A DNA stretch of 64,000 bases from Zhengella mangrovi (GTDB lineage Bacteria; Pseudomonadota; Alphaproteobacteria; Rhizobiales; Rhizobiaceae): positions 124,001-188,000 of the forward strand of contig NZ_PDVP01000003.1 of the NCBI RefSeq assembly GCF_002727065.1, read 5' to 3'. The translations under genes were made by a program, and so were the position numbers. A model generated the notes under the pieces. The model made no database searches. It worked only from the letters and a program-made list of their open reading frames with translations, and was not told the DNA's origin. This document shows, piece after piece, positions 52,387 to 64,000 of the stretch. Within the stretch, counting starts at the first letter, position 1. Each line of letters opens with the position of its first letter.

Positions 52387-54252
52387 ATGCACGGACCGCA
52401 TTTCCAGTCATTCGAATCAGCTTCCGATGCCGGCCAGTCCGCGCCGAGGATGCAGCGTCTCCGCGCAATTCTCACCGAATGGAAGATCGATGGCGTCCTC
52501 GTGCCCCGCTCCGACGAACACCAGGGCGAATACGTCGCGCCTTACGCGGAACGGCTTTCATGGCTGACGGGGTTCACCGGTTCTGCCGGCGTGGCGCTGG
52601 CCATGGCGGAGAAGGCGCTCATCTTTGTCGACGGGCGATATACCGAACAGGTACGCCTGCAGACCGATGCAGCGATCTTTGGCTACGAGGACCTGGTGGC
52701 CAATCCTCCGGCATCATGGATCGAAGCCAACTGGCCGAAAGGTGCCCGCCTCGGTATCGACCCCTGGCTGCATACCATCGGCGAAGCCGATCGCCTGCGA
52801 CAGGCCATCGAGAAGGCCGGCGGCGAACTGGTCATGCTGGATCGCAACCCCGTCGATGCCGTCCGGACGGACCGGCCTGCCCCGCCTCTTGAACCGGTCG
52901 TCATCCATCCGCTGGAAAGAGCGGGCGTTCTCGCCCGTGACAAGCTGGCCGGACTTGCGGCCGAGGTGGCGGCGGCACGAGCCGACGAATGCGTCATTAC
53001 CGATCCGTCCTCGTTGGCATGGATGTTCAACATTCGCGGATCGGATGTGCCGCACACGCCGCTGGCGCTCGGCTTTGGCATCGTATCGGCCCGGGGCAAC
53101 CACCAGCTCTTCATGGACAAGCGCAAGATGAGCCGGACCGTCGAGGCCTATCTCACGCAGCTTTGCGACATCCGCCCGCCGTCCGAACTGGATGACGCCG
53201 TTGTCGCCCTGGCGAAAGAAGGCAAGGCAATCGGCCTCGACCCGCAACTGGCCGCTGAAAAGCTGCGGCTGCTCGTCACCGGCAATGGCGGCCAGTGTGT
53301 CGCCATGCCGGACCCGGCCCGCCTTCCGCGCGCCTGCAAGAATGCAACGGAACTCCAGGGAAGCCGTGCCGCGCATCACCGGGACGGTGTCGCCATGGCC
53401 CGTTTCCTGGCCTGGCTGGACCGGCAGGAACCGGGAACCGTTACAGAGACCAGCGCGGTGACGGCTCTGGAGAGTGCCCGCGCACAGGCGGGAACCGAAG
53501 CCCAGATGCCGCTGAAGGACATTTCCTTCGATACCATTTCCGGCGCCGGTCCCAACGGCTCGATCATGCATTACCGGGTTACCAATCAGACCAGCCGTAC
53601 CCTCGTCCAGGGAGAGCTCTACCTCGTCGATTCCGGCGGCCAGTATGAGGACGGAACCACGGACATCACCCGCACGGTTCCTGTTGGCGAGCCGACCGGG
53701 GAAATGCGCGAACGCTACACCATCGTGCTGAAGGGCCTCATCTCGGTCTCGACGATCCGCTTCCCCGCCGGCACCCGCGGCTGCGACATCGACCCGCTTG
53801 CACGGGCGGCCCACTGGAAGGCGGGGATCGACTTTGCCCATGGGACCGGGCACGGCGTCGGATCCTACCTGGCCGTGCACGAAGGGCCGCAGCGCATTGC
53901 CAAGTCAGGCATCCAGCCCCTCAAGGAGGGAATGATCCTGTCCAACGAGCCCGGCTACTACAAGCCGGGTCACTACGGCATACGGCTTGAGAACCTGATC
54001 GCAGTCACGCCCCTGCAGCATGTTCCGGGTGGCGATATCCCGATGCATGGTTTCGAAACGCTGACACTGTGCCCTTTCGACCGCCGCCTGATCGTTTCAT
54101 CCATGCTGACCCGCGAGGAGGTCGACTGGCTTGATGCCTACCATGCGCGGGTGGAGCAGGATCTCGGACCGGCCCTGGAGGGCCCGGATCAGGCCTGGCT
54201 GAAAACCGCCTGCGCGCCGCTGGACCGGCCGGCTAGCCGCCCAACTGCCTGA
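52387..54252 (+). CDS. pepP: Xaa-Pro aminopeptidase P (M24B)
   Basis: A 621-residue metallopeptidase, removing N-terminal residues before proline. Two creatinase-like N-terminal domains ('RLRAILTEWKIDGVLVPRSDEHQGEYVAPYAERLSWLTGFTGSAG') precede the pita-bread domain. Metal ligands: Asp in 'YLVDSGGQYEDGTTDITRT' (two Asp), His in 'HGTGHGVGSYLAVHEGP', Glu in 'LSNEPGYYKPG' and Glu in 'IRLENL'. The C-terminal 'LTREEVDWLDAYHARVEQDLGP' is the usual family end. The ATG at 52387 has GAGGGG upstream. Its 3' end overlaps azlD by 20 bp, on the opposite strand. Confidence 0.93.
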   Translation: MHGPHFQSFESASDAGQSAPRMQRLRAILTEWKIDGVLVPRSDEHQGEYVAPYAERLSWLTGFTGSAGVALAMAEKALIFVDGRYTEQVRLQTDAAIFGYEDLVANPPASWIEANWPKGARLGIDPWLHTIGEADRLRQAIEKAGGELVMLDRNPVDAVRTDRPAPPLEPVVIHPLERAGVLARDKLAGLAAEVAAARADECVITDPSSLAWMFNIRGSDVPHTPLALGFGIVSARGNHQLFMDKRKMSRTVEAYLTQLCDIRPPSELDDAVVALAKEGKAIGLDPQLAAEKLRLLVTGNGGQCVAMPDPARLPRACKNATELQGSRAAHHRDGVAMARFLAWLDRQEPGTVTETSAVTALESARAQAGTEAQMPLKDISFDTISGAGPNGSIMHYRVTNQTSRTLVQGELYLVDSGGQYEDGTTDITRTVPVGEPTGEMRERYTIVLKGLISVSTIRFPAGTRGCDIDPLARAAHWKAGIDFAHGTGHGVGSYLAVHEGPQRIAKSGIQPLKEGMILSNEPGYYKPGHYGIRLENLIAVTPLQHVPGGDIPMHGFETLTLCPFDRRLIVSSMLTREEVDWLDAYHARVEQDLGPALEGPDQAWLKTACAPLDRPASRPTA

Positions 54253-54529
54253 GACCCACGATCAGCGCCCAGCCGCCAGCGAAGACCGCCACCCCGGGCA
54301 GACGGGTCACCGCGGCGCCAACCAGCACAAGCGTCAGCGCCTCGCGCCAGTCGCCCTTCAGGAAGGACGGCGCAACGAGAGTGGTCAGCACGGCAGCCGG
54401 AACCGCGTTCAGTGCACGGTCGACACGCCGCGGAATCCGCTCGAACCGTGACAGGATCAGGTACCCGCCGGCGCGCGTCGCATAGGTCGCCAGGGCACCG
54501 GCAATCGTGATCCAGAAGATGGACGTCAT
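54233..54529 (-). CDS. azlD: AzlD, branched-chain amino acid export small subunit
   Basis: A 98-residue protein with three or four hydrophobic helices ('TIAGALATYATRAGGYLIL', 'ALNAVPAAVLTTLVAPSFL', 'ALTLVLVGAAVTRLPGVAVFAG'), matching AzlD. With AzlC it exports branched-chain amino acids in characterised systems (AzlCD/BrnFE). Start overlaps the azlC stop by four bases. The 3' end overlaps the convergent pepP gene by 20 bp. Confidence 0.92.
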   Translation of the reverse strand: MTSIFWITIAGALATYATRAGGYLILSRFERIPRRVDRALNAVPAAVLTTLVAPSFLKGDWREALTLVLVGAAVTRLPGVAVFAGGWALIVGLRQLGG

Positions 54530-55260
54530 TCGATGCCTCCGGCGGGACTGGCGTCCTCCTTGGGAATCGGCATAGCCATGGCCACGGCGATTCCAACTGC
54601 GGCGCCGAGAGAGACATGCCAGGGCGACCCCACGACGTGCTCGGCAATGACGGAAGCGAGTCCGCTCGAGACGACGACCGGAATGAAGCTTTTACGCTGA
54701 CGGAAGCCCATGACCATGATGAGAAAATAGATCGGCAGAACGAAGTCGAGCCCCAGCGCATGCGGGTCGCTGATCAGGTTGCCGAAACTGGCCCCGACCC
54801 ACGTGTCGGCAATCCAGAAGGCGTAAATTGGCAGCGCCATGGCTGCATACCAGCGCCATGTCACGCGCAGACCGTGCTCGCGCCGCCGCTCGGTCTCGGC
54901 AAACTGGGGATCGACCAGAAGGAAAAAGGCGAGCGCCATCCGGGCGGTGCCCCAGGGCCGGAAGATCCGGCCCACCGCGGCGGAATAGAGAACGTGGCGG
55001 AAATTCACCGCGAAGATCGACAGCACGATCAACCAAGGCGCAACCGTCGTTCCGAACAGTTCCAGCCCCACCATCTGGCTGGCACCGGCGAAGATGGTGG
55101 CGCTCATGAACACCGCTTCAAAGGTCGTGAACCCGTGCTTGACCGCGATCGCACCGAACAGCAGGCCGAACGGCATCGACGACAGCACCACGGGAATGCT
55201 GGCTTTGAGCCCCTCGATGATTTCCGAGCGGGGCGGGCGAATGTCGGGCGGTTTGTGCAT
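54526..55260 (-). CDS. azlC: AzlC, branched-chain amino acid permease
   Basis: A 244-residue membrane protein; 'GLKASIPVVLSSMPFGLLFGAIAVKHGFTTFEAVFMSATIFAGASQMVGLELFG' and 'NFRHVLYSAAVG' are AzlC family signatures. It is the larger subunit of the AzlCD/BrnFE exporter for isoleucine, leucine and valine (and methionine in some). A separate exporter-like EamA gene lies in the ilv operon at 10.5 kb, so the window has two possible outlets for these amino acids. Confidence 0.94.
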   Translation of the reverse strand: MHKPPDIRPPRSEIIEGLKASIPVVLSSMPFGLLFGAIAVKHGFTTFEAVFMSATIFAGASQMVGLELFGTTVAPWLIVLSIFAVNFRHVLYSAAVGRIFRPWGTARMALAFFLLVDPQFAETERRREHGLRVTWRWYAAMALPIYAFWIADTWVGASFGNLISDPHALGLDFVLPIYFLIMVMGFRQRKSFIPVVVSSGLASVIAEHVVGSPWHVSLGAAVGIAVAMAMPIPKEDASPAGGIE

Positions 55261-55343
55261 GGCCGGCGGACGATATGTCAGTCCTGCTGACCTGTCACGA
55301 CAATAGTTCTGATGCGAGCCGCAAGCAGCACTGATGAGCCGGT

Positions 55344-59859
<4,516 letters not shown>

Positions 59860-59872
59860 CTGGCCTGCCGTG

Positions 59873-60745
59873 TCAGCTCGCGCTTGATGTCAGCCTGCGC
59901 GCGGCGCGGGAAATCCACGACCCCTGATTTTCTTCAGGAGAGTAGCCGCCCTTCTGCAACAGGGAGTAGGCGTCCTTGTACCACTTCGAGTCCGGGTAAT
60001 TGTGCCCGAGGACTGCGGCGGCCGTCTGCGCTTCGTGAACGATTCCCATCGCCAGGTACGCCTCGGTCAGGCGGGCGAGCGCCTCCTCGATATGACGGGT
60101 ATTGGAATAGGTCTCGATCACGGTACGGAAGCGCTTGATCGCGGCAATATACTCGCGGCGCTCCAGGTAATAGCGGCCGACCTGCATTTCCTTGCCGGCC
60201 AGCTGGTCACGGCCGAAACGGATCTTGGACTCGGCGTCCGGCGCATATTCGGAATCGGGCCAGCGCTCGACCACCTCGTTCATGGCCTGGATCATGAGCT
60301 TGGCTTCACGCTGGTCCTGCGTCACGTCGCGAACCTGGCGGAAATGGTTCAACCCGATGATGTACTGGGCGTAGGCCGCATCGTCGGTATTCGGGTAAAG
60401 CGTCAGGTAGCGCCGGGAGCTGTTGATGGAATCTTCGTAATTGCCCTGCCGGTATTCGGTGAAGGCGTTCATCACCAGCGACTTGCGCGCGAATTCCGAA
60501 TAGGGATGCTCGCGGTCGACCGCCTTGAACTTGGCCGACGCCTCCTTGAGACGGCCGGCCTCGAGATTGGCAAGGCCCTGGTTGTAGAGCTGATCGGCCG
60601 GATCGGTTTGCTCGACATAGGTCGACAGGTCGATATCGTCGTTCGATGCGCAGCCGGCAAGAACGAGAGGGCCGAACGCAAGCGCGAAAAGCGCACGCTG
60701 CAGGACCCGCCTGAAGGCGTTATTGTCTCGAAAACGAAGGTTCAT
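59873..60745 (-). CDS. bamD: BamD, outer-membrane assembly lipoprotein
   Basis: A 290-residue outer-membrane lipoprotein of the BAM complex. The lipobox L-A-G-C puts the acylated Cys at 32; five TPR-type repeats follow ('[55 protein letters not shown]' etc.). It works with BamA (not in the window) to insert beta-barrel proteins. Downstream of lpxC across 165 bp with a terminator; upstream of recN. Confidence 0.95.
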   Translation of the reverse strand: MNLRFRDNNAFRRVLQRALFALAFGPLVLAGCASNDDIDLSTYVEQTDPADQLYNQGLANLEAGRLKEASAKFKAVDREHPYSEFARKSLVMNAFTEYRQGNYEDSINSSRRYLTLYPNTDDAAYAQYIIGLNHFRQVRDVTQDQREAKLMIQAMNEVVERWPDSEYAPDAESKIRFGRDQLAGKEMQVGRYYLERREYIAAIKRFRTVIETYSNTRHIEEALARLTEAYLAMGIVHEAQTAAAVLGHNYPDSKWYKDAYSLLQKGGYSPEENQGSWISRAARRLTSSAS

Positions 60746-60849
60746 GCATCCGTCCTGCCACTAAGGGCGAAATATCGTCCATCGCCATAAAACATATCGC
60801 CGCCAAACCGGCAATGCCATCGCCTGCCAATCGCGCAACATTGTGGCGC

Positions 60850-60882
60850 AAAAAGGAAATGCCGGCACTTGCGATGCCGGCA
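60850..60882 (-). terminator. Intrinsic terminator of lpxC
   Basis: TGCCGGCA (60875-60882) and TGCCGGCA (60860-60867) form an 8-bp stem around a 7-nt loop, followed by TTTCCTTTTT on the minus strand. It separates lpxC from bamD. Confidence 0.8.
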
Positions 60883-60910
60883 CCAGGAAACGGTTGATGA
60901 CGGTATGCCG

Positions 60911-61849
60911 TCAAAGCGCCCATGGCGCGTAAACCGGCGTGCTGACCGCAACCAGGTCAGCACCGCGACCCGTGGAACGACGGTTCGTCTCCACGATCTC
61001 GAACGCCGACGGATCGCTCAGCAGGGCCCGCAGCGCCCGCGCATTCAGCTTGTGCCCGCCGCGGAACGAACGGAAACAGCCAAGGATTCGCGCGCCGGCA
61101 AGGGCGAGATCGCCCAAGGCATCGAGCGTCTTGTGGCGCACGAATTCGTCAGTGTAGCGCAGGCCTTCCATGTTGATGACCTTGTGATCATCGCCGATGA
61201 CGACCGAGTTTTCCAGGGATGAACCAAGCGCGTAGCCGGCGGCCCAAAGCCGTTCGACGTCCTTCATGAAACCGAACGTGCGTGCCCGCGCGATGTCGCG
61301 CCGGAAAACGTCCGGCGAAAGGTCTGCACCGAAGGCCTGGCGCCCGATCGCGGGACTGTCGAAATCGATCTCCACCTCGAAACGGGTCCGGTCATGCGGG
61401 CGGAACTCGGCCCAGGACGGACCGTTTTCGACGCGAACCGGCTTCTTGACCCGGATGAAACGGCGCTTGGCCGCCTGGCTGACGATCCCCGCCTGTTCGA
61501 AGGCATCGACGAAACAGGCCGAGCTGCCGTCAAGGATGGGAACTTCCGGGCCATCGATCTCGATCACGAGATTGTCGATGCCCAGGCCATAGAGCGATGC
61601 CATCAGGTGCTCGACGGTCGCGACGAACACGCCGGCCGGATTGCCAAGGACAGTTGCCAGGTCGGTCGCGCCGACCTCGGAAGCCAGAGCACGAATCTCG
61701 GTGAAGTCACCGTCCTTGCCGGCCCGGTGAAAGACGATCCCCGTGTCGGGATCCGCCGGCTGGCAGTGGATGGTGACAGGTTTTCCGCTGTGAACGCCAA
61801 TGCCACTCAATGACACGCGAGAGTTCAGCGTTTTCTGAAAATCCGACAA
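60911..61849 (-). CDS. lpxC: UDP-3-O-acyl-N-acetylglucosamine deacetylase
   Basis: A 312-residue zinc deacetylase committing UDP-GlcNAc derivatives to lipid A. Zinc ligands: His in 'VATVEHLMASLYG', His and Asp in 'VRHKTLDALGDLAL'; the catalytic His is in 'FRGGHKLNARAL'. The family N-terminus 'FQKTLNSRVSLSGIGVHSGKPV' needs a start just before it; TTG at 61849 gives the right length and has an AAGGGG at some distance, so a rare TTG start is proposed. A far upstream start adds 44 non-family residues. It follows ftsZ by 288 bp. Confidence 0.94.
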   Translation of the reverse strand: MSDFQKTLNSRVSLSGIGVHSGKPVTIHCQPADPDTGIVFHRAGKDGDFTEIRALASEVGATDLATVLGNPAGVFVATVEHLMASLYGLGIDNLVIEIDGPEVPILDGSSACFVDAFEQAGIVSQAAKRRFIRVKKPVRVENGPSWAEFRPHDRTRFEVEIDFDSPAIGRQAFGADLSPDVFRRDIARARTFGFMKDVERLWAAGYALGSSLENSVVIGDDHKVINMEGLRYTDEFVRHKTLDALGDLALAGARILGCFRSFRGGHKLNARALRALLSDPSAFEIVETNRRSTGRGADLVAVSTPVYAPWAL

Positions 61850-62137
61850 AATTGCGCCCCTTGACCCCTGTACGAAGCAGCCGGTGCACGAAGGCCCGGC
61901 GCCGCTTTGGTTGACTGGCTCGCAACGATCCCCAACATCGTCTGCGCCCCCGCCTGATCGGGACAGACCATACTGTGGCACCCCCCTGAAACCAAATCAC
62001 GGTTTCTTACCTTTTGTAACCACGGGATAGACAGCCAGAAGGCAGATCAAGATATTGATTTCATTAACATAAGCGAGGGAGATGACGGTTTCCCGATCAC
62101 CCCCCTCACCCGATCTGTTACACGCAGTTACGTTGAC
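61850..62137. other. Intergenic region between ftsZ and lpxC
   Basis: A 288-bp gap on the ftsZ side of lpxC. It should hold the lpxC promoter. I see AT-rich runs around 62030-62075 on the minus strand but no clear terminator for ftsZ and no convincing CtrA site (TTAA-N7-TTAA); a TATT-N7-TTAAC near 62053 is a partial match only. Confidence 0.5.
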
Positions 62138-63883
62138 CTAGTTGGCTTGCCGGCGAAGGAACGCCGGAATCTCCAGTTGATCGTCATCGTGGCCGGACGG
62201 AGCCGACGGCGTGATTCGTCCAGTATCGTCGAGCTGGCCGCGGCGCGGCGCATAAAGCTGTGCGTCCTGGGGCGCGGCGCGCCGCATCTCGGGCGCCGGC
62301 TGACGCAGCTGCGGTTCGCGCGGAGCGCTCGCCGCGGTCGCAGGCTTGAGCGAGGCGGAGGGTTCGTCCTCGCGCCGCGACAGGCCGTTCGTCAGGCGCT
62401 TGAGCAGCCCCATGGGACCACGCTCCTCATGGTCGCCTGCCGGTGCGGCAGACGCCGTGCGGGCTTCCATTTCCGCCTTCACGACCGGCGGGAAGTCTTC
62501 CACGCGCGGCATCCGGGGAGCCTCGGCCGCCGGCTGCTGCGGAACCGGCCGCGGCTGGGCGGCGACCGGTGCCTGGACAGGCGCGGCCTGGGCTGCCGGC
62601 TGGACCGGCGCAGGGGCCGGTTGCGGCCTCGCCTGAGCGGCAGCCTGTTCCGGCTGGCCCTGGAAAAGGCGGCTGGCCGGACGGAAATCCTCGGCCTGCG
62701 GCTGGGCGGAAAATTCCGCTTCGGCGCGGGCGATCGCAGAGGCAACCGGGTCGGCAGGACGCGGTGCGGCCTGCTGGGCGGTTGCGGCCGGCGCCATCTG
62801 CGGGCGGGCCTGCGGCTGCACCGGTGCCTGCGCGGGTGCGCTCGCCGCAGCCGGCTGCTGTGCGGCCGGCTTGGCCATGCTGCGCACTTCCAGCGGCGGG
62901 GCCTTCGCCGCACCGGCCGTGTTCTCAATGCCGGTCGCGACGACCGACACGCGGATCACCCCCTCGAGGTCTTCATCGAAGGTCGCGCCGAGAATGATGT
63001 TGGCATCCTGGTCGACCTCTTCGCGAATGCGCGTTGCCGCCTCGTCCACTTCGTAGAGGGTCAGGTCGCGACCGCCGGTAATGGAGATCAGCAGGCCCTG
63101 GGCGCCCTTCATCGAGGATTCGTCGAGCAGCGGGTTGGCGATCGCCGCCTCGGCCGCTGCCATGGCACGGCCTTCGCCGGAGGCCTCGCCGGTGCCCATC
63201 ATCGCCTTGCCCATTTCGCGCATGACGGAGCGGACGTCGGCGAAGTCGAGGTTGATCAGACCTTCCTTGACCATGAGATCGGTGATGCAGGCCACGCCCG
63301 AGTAGAGCACCTGGTCGGCCATGGCGAAGGCATCGGCGAACGTGGTCTTCTCGTTGGCGATCCGGAACAGGTTCTGGTTCGGGATGACGATCAGCGTATC
63401 GACGCTCTTCTGCAGGTCCTCGATGCCGGTATCGGCCAGGCGCATCCGCCGCTGTCCCTCGAAATGGAACGGCTTGGTGACGACGCCGACGGTCAGGATG
63501 CCCTTCTCACGGGCGGCGCGCGCCACGACGGGAGCGGCGCCGGTGCCGGTGCCACCGCCCATGCCCGCGGTCACGAAGCACATGTGGGTATTGGAAAGAT
63601 GATCGATGATCTCGTCGATGCATTCTTCCGCCGCGGCGCGTCCCACTTCCGGCTGCGATCCCGCGCCGAGCCCCTCGGTGACATGGGCGCCGAGCTGGAT
63701 GATGCGTTCGGCCTTGGACATGGCCAGCGCCTGGGCATCGGTATTCGCGACAACGAAATCAACGCCGCGCAGACCGGCGGTGATCATGTTGTTGACGGCA
63801 TTGCCGCCGCCGCCGCCGACACCGAAGACGGTGATGCGTGGCTTGAGTTCCGTGATGTCGGGTTTCTGAAGGTTGATGCTCAT
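62138..63883 (-). CDS. ftsZ: Cell division protein FtsZ
   Basis: A 581-residue tubulin-like GTPase forming the division ring. The GTPase core shows '[15 protein letters not shown]' and the tubulin signature '[15 protein letters not shown]' (about 104-118). After residue 315 comes a 250-residue Pro/Ala/Gln-rich linker, long as in Rhizobiales, ending in the conserved C-terminal peptide '[16 protein letters not shown]' that binds FtsA and ZipA-like partners. AGGACAGGACC precedes the ATG. The ftsA gene ends 85 bp upstream. Confidence 0.97.
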   Translation of the reverse strand: MSINLQKPDITELKPRITVFGVGGGGGNAVNNMITAGLRGVDFVVANTDAQALAMSKAERIIQLGAHVTEGLGAGSQPEVGRAAAEECIDEIIDHLSNTHMCFVTAGMGGGTGTGAAPVVARAAREKGILTVGVVTKPFHFEGQRRMRLADTGIEDLQKSVDTLIVIPNQNLFRIANEKTTFADAFAMADQVLYSGVACITDLMVKEGLINLDFADVRSVMREMGKAMMGTGEASGEGRAMAAAEAAIANPLLDESSMKGAQGLLISITGGRDLTLYEVDEAATRIREEVDQDANIILGATFDEDLEGVIRVSVVATGIENTAGAAKAPPLEVRSMAKPAAQQPAAASAPAQAPVQPQARPQMAPAATAQQAAPRPADPVASAIARAEAEFSAQPQAEDFRPASRLFQGQPEQAAAQARPQPAPAPVQPAAQAAPVQAPVAAQPRPVPQQPAAEAPRMPRVEDFPPVVKAEMEARTASAAPAGDHEERGPMGLLKRLTNGLSRREDEPSASLKPATAASAPREPQLRQPAPEMRRAAPQDAQLYAPRRGQLDDTGRITPSAPSGHDDDQLEIPAFLRRQAN

Positions 63884-63968
63884 GGTCCTGTCCTTGTCCG
63901 CCTTTTCGTCTCGCCGCTACATGCCGCCGCGGCCTGTTTCCGTTCGGAGCTGCATGCTCCCGATGTTC

Positions 63969-64000
63969 TCAAAGATTGTCTCGCAGCCACTGGCCGACCC
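63969..64000 (-). CDS. ftsA: FtsA, partial C-terminus at the window edge
   Basis: The last 32 bases on the minus strand read VGQWLRDNL then TGA at 63971-63969. This matches the usual C-terminal end of Rhizobiales FtsA (a membrane-binding amphipathic helix with Trp), in the expected place just before ftsZ. Only nine codons are visible, so the assignment rests on position and this short match. Confidence 0.7.
   Translation of the reverse strand, partial: VGQWLRDNL

Noticed and set aside
62040-62080. CtrA-like site between ftsZ and lpxC
   Set aside because: The best match is TATT-N7-TTAAC; the first half differs from TTAA at two positions, so it is not supported.

Overview
This window is a gene-dense stretch of high-GC chromosome from an alphaproteobacterium, most likely of the order Hyphomicrobiales (Rhizobiales). 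Four things point there: a circularly permuted, two-piece tmRNA with tag ANDNYAEARLAA beside an alpha-type sspB; the ftsA-ftsZ-lpxC-bamD-recN-ligA order; the thyA-folA-hflK-hflC-degP order; and small family markers (DUF1127, DUF2853, DUF4169, DUF2065). I see no rRNA, tRNA, prophage, insertion sequence, integrase or CRISPR array. It reads as core chromosome with a few accessory-looking genes.

Layout. 1-14.1 kb is dominated by branched-chain amino acid synthesis. It holds a PLP aminotransferase, ilvC, a TetR regulator with a perfect palindromic operator, kup, pdxJ, a small membrane protein, a DMP19-like acidic protein, a group III truncated globin, a Dda/RecD-like helicase, then ilvB - lipoprotein - EamA exporter - ilvH in one tightly packed operon. 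That operon is preceded by a newly read 18-residue leader peptide (Ile-Ile-Leu-Val-Val codons) and an intrinsic terminator, which together form a transcription attenuator. 14.1-26.2 kb carries a lone HerA-like ATPase, a membrane diguanylate cyclase, miaA and serB with start codons 13 bp apart, and a long minus-strand run thyA-DUF4424-folA-hflK-hflC-DUF2065-degP, plus DUF2853. 26.4-31.7 kb has ssrA, sspB, DUF4169 and a ribbon-helix-helix gene (a tagging/degradation neighbourhood), then a giant AsmA-family gene whose membrane anchor is only encoded if translation starts at CTG.

31.7-48 kb holds an FAD-linked oxidase, a hot-dog thioesterase, a ClC channel with CBS domains, a kinase-like protein fused to a degenerate acyl-adenylate C-terminal domain, UvrD helicase, a secreted alpha/beta-hydrolase-like protein, a glutamine amidotransferase, a long-form isocitrate lyase with an operator-like palindrome, a PhnA-domain protein, a BaiN-type flavoprotein, an alpha/beta hydrolase, cytochrome b561, DUF2189, a phosphonate-type hexapeptide acetyltransferase and CreA. 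48-64 kb holds a Sco copper chaperone, a CPA1 antiporter overlapping prmA, a DUF1127 protein, aminopeptidase P, azlCD, a frameshifted DUF2461 gene coupled to ligA, recN, bamD, lpxC, ftsZ and the last codons of ftsA at the right edge.

Themes: Ile/Val/Leu supply (ilvC, ilvB, ilvH, azlCD, probably the EamA gene) with amino-acid-sensing attenuation; thymidylate synthesis (thyA/folA); membrane proteostasis (hflKC/degP, bamD, AsmA); tagged-protein degradation (ssrA/sspB); and the 3' end of the division/envelope cluster. Several convergent gene pairs share GC-rich hairpins without T tracts at their meeting point.
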